A stretch of 34,311 bases of DNA from Acholeplasmataceae bacterium (GTDB lineage: Bacteria > Bacillota_I > Bacilli_A > Acholeplasmatales > Acholeplasmataceae), in the NCBI GenBank assembly GCA_011620375.1, contig WOZH01000052.1:1-34311 (forward strand), given 5' to 3'. The number at the start of each line of letters is the position of its first letter. Positions within the stretch are counted from its first letter, which is position 1. A program made the position numbers and the translations under genes. Below the pieces are notes generated by a model. That model saw only the letters and a program-made list of their open reading frames with translations, had not been told where the DNA came from and did not search any database. Positions 28,650 to 34,311 of the stretch are shown piece by piece.

Positions 28650-30101
28650 TTAATCTCCTGTGATTGCATCCAACTGTGCTTTCGCAGTTGTGTATTCGTT
28701 ATTTGCAATATCATTGAGACCCGCTGCTAACGCATCTGCTAAACTAATTTCTCCGTTTCTAATCATGTTGAATACCGCAAACATTGTTGTTTCAGCATTA
28801 TAATCACCATTCCAACGAACATTGATATAGCCCGGTACAGTTTTTGCTAAACTTTCGACAATAAAGTCTTCGTGTTGTGTCACAATCTTTTCAAATTCAG
28901 TTAATGTTGGATATAATTCAAAGAATGCATCAATTAAAGTCTGATCGCTAATCATTGGTGCGAAGTTAACAGCACCCGCTTCAGGATTATTAGTTGCAAT
29001 CTCAATTCTCTTCAAATAGCCTTCAGATCCAAAGCCCATCCATTTTGCAAATAAATATGCTTCTTCTGGATATGCCGTGCCCTGTCCTATCCCGAGATAG
29101 TCCAGTACAACAGGAATACGATGCAATGTGACTTCGTTATGTGTTACAGAAGGTGTACCGATGAAATCTATATCTGCACCATATAAACCGCTTGTCTCAT
29201 CAAGTGTTGCTGCTAACCAGTCTCTTAAGTTATAACTACCTTCCCAGTTAATTGATTGTTTGCCATTCGTGAATGGATCACCTTCGCCATAACGATCGTC
29301 TGCATTGGTTTGTGTTTCATAGACATATGAAGAATATTGGCTAGCGCCTGCACCATAGTATTTTTGTTGTTCTTCCACTGCCAAACGAAATGCTTCAGAA
29401 TCAAAATGGAATCCACTTTCGTTATAAGTAAACCAATTGAGTGTCGCATCATATTGAGCTGGTAACCATCCTGTTAGATTGTCGACACCGTCGATACCTA
29501 GAATACCATCACCACCGACAACTGGTTGTTTAGCATCAGCTGCTGCAGCAATCATAAGATCTTCATAGGAAATGCCATATTCAGGAATGATTGCCCCCGC
29601 ACCGGTTTGGTTGATGACCGTTCTATTGATGAAATAGCCCATATAATACAATGCTTGTGGTAATGCAAATAGTTTGCCGTTCATCATCGCAGCATCTCTA
29701 ATATCTTGTGACAACGATAAATATTCGCTATCAGCTGATGCTATTGACATAATGTCTTCAGCCCATCCGTTTGTTACAGCCTTGATGACTGAATCAGCCA
29801 TGAATACATCGGGCATTTTACCAATCGCTGCTTGTGCAGCAAAGAACTCATCCCATGATACATCTGATTCGTTACCTTCTTCATCGACTTGTTTAGGTCT
29901 TTCGATGACATTAACCGTAATATCTGGGTATGCCACCATAAAGGCATCAATCATCCTTCTTTCAATATTATATTTTTCTTCAGTTCCTAAGTTCCAAGCT
30001 GCATAAGTAATAGTGGTACCATTTTCTTCAGGATTGTTGTTACATCCGATGATCATAACGGAAACCAATGCCATCATTAAAACCAATAAAAATTTTTTCA
30101 T
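28650..30101 (-). CDS. ABC-importer sugar-binding lipoprotein
   Basis: First gene of the transport operon, 483 residues. The signal peptide MKKFLLVLMMALVSVMIIGC gives a lipidated Cys20 in a classic IIGC lipobox. The mature part is a family-1-type extracellular sugar-binding protein (TITYAAWNLGTEEKY, MPDVFMADS, FALPQALYYMGYFINR). An in-frame codon at 30158 would lengthen it, but the extra residues would be encoded by the operator itself. The ATG at 30101 has GGAGGA and begins the signal peptide, so it is the true start. It probably binds sophoro-oligosaccharides for one or both permease pairs. Confidence 0.92.
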   Translation of the reverse strand: MKKFLLVLMMALVSVMIIGCNNNPEENGTTITYAAWNLGTEEKYNIERRMIDAFMVAYPDITVNVIERPKQVDEEGNESDVSWDEFFAAQAAIGKMPDVFMADSVIKAVTNGWAEDIMSIASADSEYLSLSQDIRDAAMMNGKLFALPQALYYMGYFINRTVINQTGAGAIIPEYGISYEDLMIAAAADAKQPVVGGDGILGIDGVDNLTGWLPAQYDATLNWFTYNESGFHFDSEAFRLAVEEQQKYYGAGASQYSSYVYETQTNADDRYGEGDPFTNGKQSINWEGSYNLRDWLAATLDETSGLYGADIDFIGTPSVTHNEVTLHRIPVVLDYLGIGQGTAYPEEAYLFAKWMGFGSEGYLKRIEIATNNPEAGAVNFAPMISDQTLIDAFFELYPTLTEFEKIVTQHEDFIVESLAKTVPGYINVRWNGDYNAETTMFAVFNMIRNGEISLADALAAGLNDIANNEYTTAKAQLDAITGD

Positions 30102-30117
30102 TTTCTCCTCCAAAATA

Positions 30118-30133
30118 ATCGAAACGTTTCGAA
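30118..30133. promoter_or_regulatory. LacI-type operator before the transport operon
   Basis: The core TCGAAACGTTTCGA (30119-30132) is a perfect 14-base palindrome, 18 bases upstream of the start codon and next to the GGAGGA site. Position and sequence match the operator before the CBM lipoprotein gene. A TATAAT on the minus strand (30138-30133) abuts it and could be an additional -10 element. Confidence 0.8.
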
Positions 30134-30149
30134 TTATATTTTTTGTGCG

Positions 30150-30195
30150 CTGTAACATGAATTCTTAATCACCCATTTTTAAGAATTTGTTACAG
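30150..30195. repeat. Long imperfect inverted repeat in the transport-operon leader
   Basis: CTGTAACA-TG-AATTCTTAA pairs with TTAAGAATTTGTTACAG: 17 base pairs with a 2-base bulge and a 10-base loop. It lies between the predicted transcription start and the operator. On the plus strand it is followed by CCCTTTTT, but no plus-strand gene ends here. Confidence 0.6.
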
Positions 30196-30255
30196 CCCTT
30201 TTTCATCTACTGCATGTTTTACCATGCCTTCAAAATGTTTATTACCTTATAACTT

Positions 30256-30284
30256 ATTATAATGCAAACGCTTACTTTAATCAA
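30256..30284 (-). promoter_or_regulatory. Probable sigma-A promoter of the transport operon
   Basis: On the minus strand, TTGATT (30284-30279), a 17-base spacer and TATAAT (30261-30256). The spacer holds a cre site, the same layout as at 15032-15060. Transcription would start near 30249, giving a leader of about 150 bases. The rest of the 30159-30541 spacer holds a possible gene remnant described under findings. Confidence 0.65.
30262..30276 (+). promoter_or_regulatory. Catabolite-responsive element (cre)
   Basis: ATGCAAACGCTTACT fits WTGNAANCGNWNNCW at every fixed position and lies in the spacer of the transport-operon promoter, implying repression of import when better sugars are present. 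Confidence 0.65.
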
Positions 30285-30541
30285 TAGTAAAGGTTTGCTT
30301 TTTCGTTTTTGATATTTGATACATAGTTTGACACCATATCTATAATGATTAAAAGGTTATTTTGGTTTTAAAAATGCTGTGAATCTGCTGGTTCATCATC
30401 GTGATGAAGATGCTGAATATGGCAACCACTTCTAGATGTTTGTGTGTTAAATCTATGACGAAAAAAAGCCAAATGATAATGGGTATTCACTCATGCATCT
30501 GTTACGCCCATTAGATTGGCTCGTGTTGGTGACTTATTTTA

Positions 30542-31789
30542 TCATGCTAATTTACTTTTGATGCCATTTCTATTTTTTAATGATAATAAATAGATGACAA
30601 CCATCAATCCTCCCACCAGGATAAACATAAATCGATAGGAGGCATAATCAGCAAGTAATCCCAACAATGGGGCAAATACAATAATTATGATGGATGTCAA
30701 TTGTGAATCAATGGATAAGACACTTGCTCTTCGATTAGGATCAGCATAGTCTCCGATTACTTCAACCATGAGCGGCTTTCTTATGTTCAAGAAAACGTAC
30801 ATAAAGACAAACCCAATAAATGTAACGATGAGCTGGTTGATGAACACACCAATCGTTATCATAGTAATCCCACTTAATGCCCACATAAGGGCAGTAATCT
30901 TTTCATGATTACTCAGTTTTAATAACCTATAAGCATTTCTTGTGACAATCGCACTGATAAAAAATATCACCGCGTACATCATGGCTGAATAAATTTCAAT
31001 ATGTTCATCTGCACTGAATCTATTGAACAGCAACACTGATAGGGGTATAGATACCAATATCAATTGGATAAAGTCTTTTAATATTTTAAACATCGCTTGA
31101 TAACTAGAGGATCGAAACAAAATACTTCTCATCTTTTTATCCTGCCATACGTATGTTAATGTTTTTTTATTTTCTTTTATAAATGACTTCCATTTGAATG
31201 AACTTTCTTTTTTTTCATTTAAAAATGGCGGATAAGTCATAATCAATATAATGTCAAATAAATAAGGAATGATGGCTAGAAAGAATAAGAATTTCAATTC
31301 TGGTAAAGCAATAACAAGATAAATCGTAAATAAACTTGAAATCATTGAACCAATCATCGAATAAGATCTTGTTTTGCCGTAAATCTTACTCTTTTCATCT
31401 TTTAAATTCTTTTCATCCATATATTGCATAATCATCGCTTTGTGTGTGCCACTTCTAAAGGCTTCACCTAAACCAAATAAGATCATCGCAATCACAAACA
31501 CCCAAAAAACTGTGCCGATAGCAAATATGATGAAACTGGCAATATAAAAGACAAAACATAAAATGAGTTCCGTCTTTTTCCCGTACCTGTCAGCAAACAC
31601 TCCTGAAGGTATTTCAAAGATGTAAATGATTGTTTCTCTAACGGAGTATAATAAACCAATATAAAAAACACTTAATCCAAAAGAATAGAGATAGATTAAA
31701 AGAACTGGATCAAAGAACCGCAAGTTCTTAAAGAATCCATAGAAACCAAATTTAGTTATTTGTCTTTTGATTAAATGCGTATCATCCAC
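30542..31789 (-). CDS. MFS transporter (drug-efflux-like)
   Basis: 415 residues with about 12 membrane spans. The loop between spans 2 and 3 carries the MFS motif GVFADRYGKK. The N-terminal sequence (FYIGLLYSVRETIIYIFEIPSG) resembles small-molecule efflux MFS proteins of Firmicutes, but the substrate cannot be told. The start is GTG at 31789 with AGGTGAT upstream. The gene stands alone with its own promoter, and no clear terminator follows it. It shares no operator with the glucan genes and is probably unrelated to them. Confidence 0.85.
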   Translation of the reverse strand: MDDTHLIKRQITKFGFYGFFKNLRFFDPVLLIYLYSFGLSVFYIGLLYSVRETIIYIFEIPSGVFADRYGKKTELILCFVFYIASFIIFAIGTVFWVFVIAMILFGLGEAFRSGTHKAMIMQYMDEKNLKDEKSKIYGKTRSYSMIGSMISSLFTIYLVIALPELKFLFFLAIIPYLFDIILIMTYPPFLNEKKESSFKWKSFIKENKKTLTYVWQDKKMRSILFRSSSYQAMFKILKDFIQLILVSIPLSVLLFNRFSADEHIEIYSAMMYAVIFFISAIVTRNAYRLLKLSNHEKITALMWALSGITMITIGVFINQLIVTFIGFVFMYVFLNIRKPLMVEVIGDYADPNRRASVLSIDSQLTSIIIIVFAPLLGLLADYASYRFMFILVGGLMVVIYLLSLKNRNGIKSKLA

Positions 31790-31807
31790 GCTTTATCACC
31801 TAAGTTT

Positions 31808-31816
31808 ATTATAGCA
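31808..31816 (-). promoter_or_regulatory. Extended -10 promoter of the MFS gene
   Basis: TGCTATAAT on the minus strand is an extended -10 element, 19 bases before the GTG start. No convincing -35 is seen, which is usual for this promoter class. The remaining spacer up to 32023 is AT-rich with small palindromes (for example 31944-31958) and no supported gene. Confidence 0.55.
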
Positions 31817-32023
31817 GTGAATTATTTATAGTATATCAATTTCACTATTTTATCAAATTGATTTTCATGCTTTGAAAATTGATTATCACAAAAATATAGG
31901 GTGATTGATTCGTAAAAAATAAAGTTTTAATAGAATTCTTCTTTAACAATTATTGTTAGATTACTCATCATGAGTCCCTTTTGTATCCTGTCTGGTTTCA
32001 TTTTTTCTTCCCATATCAATAAA

Positions 32024-32083
32024 AATCCCCTCTCTATAAACATCTTCAAACTGCTTGTTTGGCGTGTTTACTTTAAGGGGATT
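32024..32083 (-). terminator. Nested-stem terminator after groEL
   Basis: Three stacked stems: AATCCCC/GGGGATT (7 pairs), TAAACA/TGTTTA (6) and CAAAC/GTTTG (5), followed on the minus strand by TTTTTATT. It lies about 65 bases after the groEL stop and fits a rho-independent terminator with an unusually long, interrupted stem. Confidence 0.65.
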
Positions 32084-32149
32084 ATATCAAATCATGATTA
32101 TAATTATTGTTCTTTTCGATAGGTTATATCATGTTTTCAGTTTAAAATT

Positions 32150-33775
<1,626 letters not shown>

Positions 33776-33786
33776 TCAATAAATGT

Positions 33787-34047
33787 TTATTTTTCTAAAA
33801 CTGCAAGAATGTTTTTTGATTGAACCAATAAGTATTCAATCTGCTCGATTTTGACTTTTGTACCAGCATAGTTTTGGTAGATGACTTCATCGTTGGTTTT
33901 AATATTTTCCACTTTGGGACCCACTGAAATTACTTTGCCTATGGCGGGTTTTTCTTTGTCCTCAGTGGCAACGATAATGCCGCTTGCTGTGGTTTTCTCT
34001 TCCTTTTTTACTGAAAGGACAACATAGTCTTCTAATGGTCTAATCAC
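33787..34047 (-). CDS. groES: Co-chaperonin GroES (Hsp10)
   Basis: 86-residue lid of the GroEL chamber. The start is GTG at 34047: GGAGG lies a few bases upstream, and the product then begins (M)IRPLEDYVV, as GroES should. A longer frame from 34095 would include the CIRCE element and is rejected. The mobile-loop region reads KEEKTTASGIIV, followed by GKVISVGPK. It is somewhat shorter than the common 94-97 residues. First gene of the heat-shock operon. Confidence 0.96.
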   Translation of the reverse strand: MIRPLEDYVVLSVKKEEKTTASGIIVATEDKEKPAIGKVISVGPKVENIKTNDEVIYQNYAGTKVKIEQIEYLLVQSKNILAVLEK

Positions 34048-34063
34048 AATAATTCCTCCATTT

Positions 34064-34090
34064 CTGGCACTCTTTTCTTTACTGTGCCAA
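34064..34090. promoter_or_regulatory. CIRCE-like HrcA operator of groESL
   Basis: On the minus strand TTGGCACAG, nine bases, then GAGTGCCAG. The consensus is TTAGCACTC-N9-GAGTGCTAA; spacing is exact and seven of nine bases match in each arm. It sits just before the groES ribosome site, as in other Firmicutes. Confidence 0.8.
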
Positions 34091-34100
34091 TTCAATTATC

Positions 34101-34128
34101 ATTATACTCAATAGAAAAGCGTTGTCAA
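34101..34128 (-). promoter_or_regulatory. Sigma-A promoter of groESL
   Basis: TTGACA (34128-34123), a 16-base spacer and TATAAT (34106-34101) on the minus strand: both hexamers are perfect. The remaining bases up to 34311 are AT-rich and contain no gene I can support. Confidence 0.88.
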
Positions 34129-34311
34129 GACTTTTTGATTATAAAAAATTAAAATATTTTTAGATTTAAATTTAACACATTTCGCTTTGTTAATTATGGA
34201 CATGATGAAAGGGATACAATCATCAAATGACAAACGTTCACAATTAAATATAGCATATGATGACAATTGTAGAAATGTGTGAAAAACGGCAAATGCAATG
34301 ATTGATTATTT

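Noticed and set aside
30102-30158. N-terminal extension of the sugar-binding lipoprotein.
   Set aside because: It would translate through the operator and ribosome site; the residues are not signal-like and the downstream ATG begins a classic lipoprotein signal.
30262-30310. Stem (GCAAAC... / ...GTTTGC) followed by TTTTTCGTTTTT on the plus strand, like a terminator.
   Set aside because: No plus-strand gene ends before it, and the left arm is better explained as the cre site inside the minus-strand promoter. The T-run is on the wrong strand for the MFS gene.
31928-31999. Short minus-strand frame ending MSNLTIIVKEEFY, resembling the N-terminus of ABC-2 permeases.
   Set aside because: Only about 24 codons before a stop, and too little similarity to separate from chance. 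No ATPase partner is adjacent.
34048-34095. Longer GroES starting at 34095.
   Set aside because: The extension is the CIRCE element and ribosome site read as codons; GroES normally begins IRPLED-like.
34196-34284. Small plus-strand frame of 28 codons beginning MDMMKGIQ near the window end.
   Set aside because: No ribosome site, no recognisable product and no continuation after the stop.

Overview
The window is low-GC DNA from a bacterium resembling the non-parasitic Mollicutes or neighbouring Firmicutes (the Acholeplasma / Izemoplasma / Haloplasma zone). The reasons are strong A+T bias in codons and spacers, TGA used as a true stop (for example at the end of the LacI and GH35 genes), GGAGG-type ribosome sites, many Cys-lipidated secreted proteins, and a CIRCE-like element before groES. 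This placement is inferred from gene style, not from a phylogenetic marker search.

Layout. Positions 1-1122 hold the 3' part of an aldo/keto reductase with a ferredoxin-like tail, closed by a bidirectional terminator. Positions 1227-10427 (minus strand) are a tight catabolic operon read in the order cytoplasmic GH144-like protein, GH13 alpha-glucosidase, LacI repressor, GH3 beta-glucosidase, GH94 phosphorylase. A divergent GH35 gene (10545-12854, plus strand) shares its control region. Positions 12927-14935 hold a CBM-type surface lipoprotein broken by one frameshift, with its own promoter. Positions 15079-30101 (minus strand) are a ten-gene operon of about 15 kb: solute-binding lipoprotein, CBM-fused solute-binding protein, permease pair, NHL/YIP1 membrane protein, DUF5696 protein, second permease pair, GH144 lipoprotein, SGNH-esterase-like lipoprotein. 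A solitary MFS transporter (30542-31789) and the groES-groEL operon (32150-34047) follow and look unrelated.

How the genes fit together. GH94 of sophoro-oligosaccharide phosphorylase type, a GH3 enzyme beside it, and two GH144-type proteins point to beta-1,2-glucan use. A surface GH144 enzyme would cut the polymer, binding proteins and permeases would import the pieces, and GH94, GH3 and GH144 in the cytoplasm would turn them into glucose and glucose 1-phosphate. An alpha-1,6-type GH13 enzyme and an esterase-like protein suggest that the natural substrate may be bacterial osmoregulated periplasmic glucan: beta-1,2-linked rings, in some proteobacteria closed by an alpha-1,6 bond and carrying acyl groups.

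Regulation. The palindrome TCGAAACGTTTCGA, or a one-mismatch version, lies directly upstream of the ribosome sites of the three minus-strand units; the LacI gene inside the locus is the obvious candidate regulator. Two of these units also carry a perfect catabolite-responsive (cre) consensus between -35 and -10. No ABC ATPase gene is present, so the importer must borrow one encoded elsewhere. No tRNA, rRNA, CRISPR array or insertion sequence was seen.
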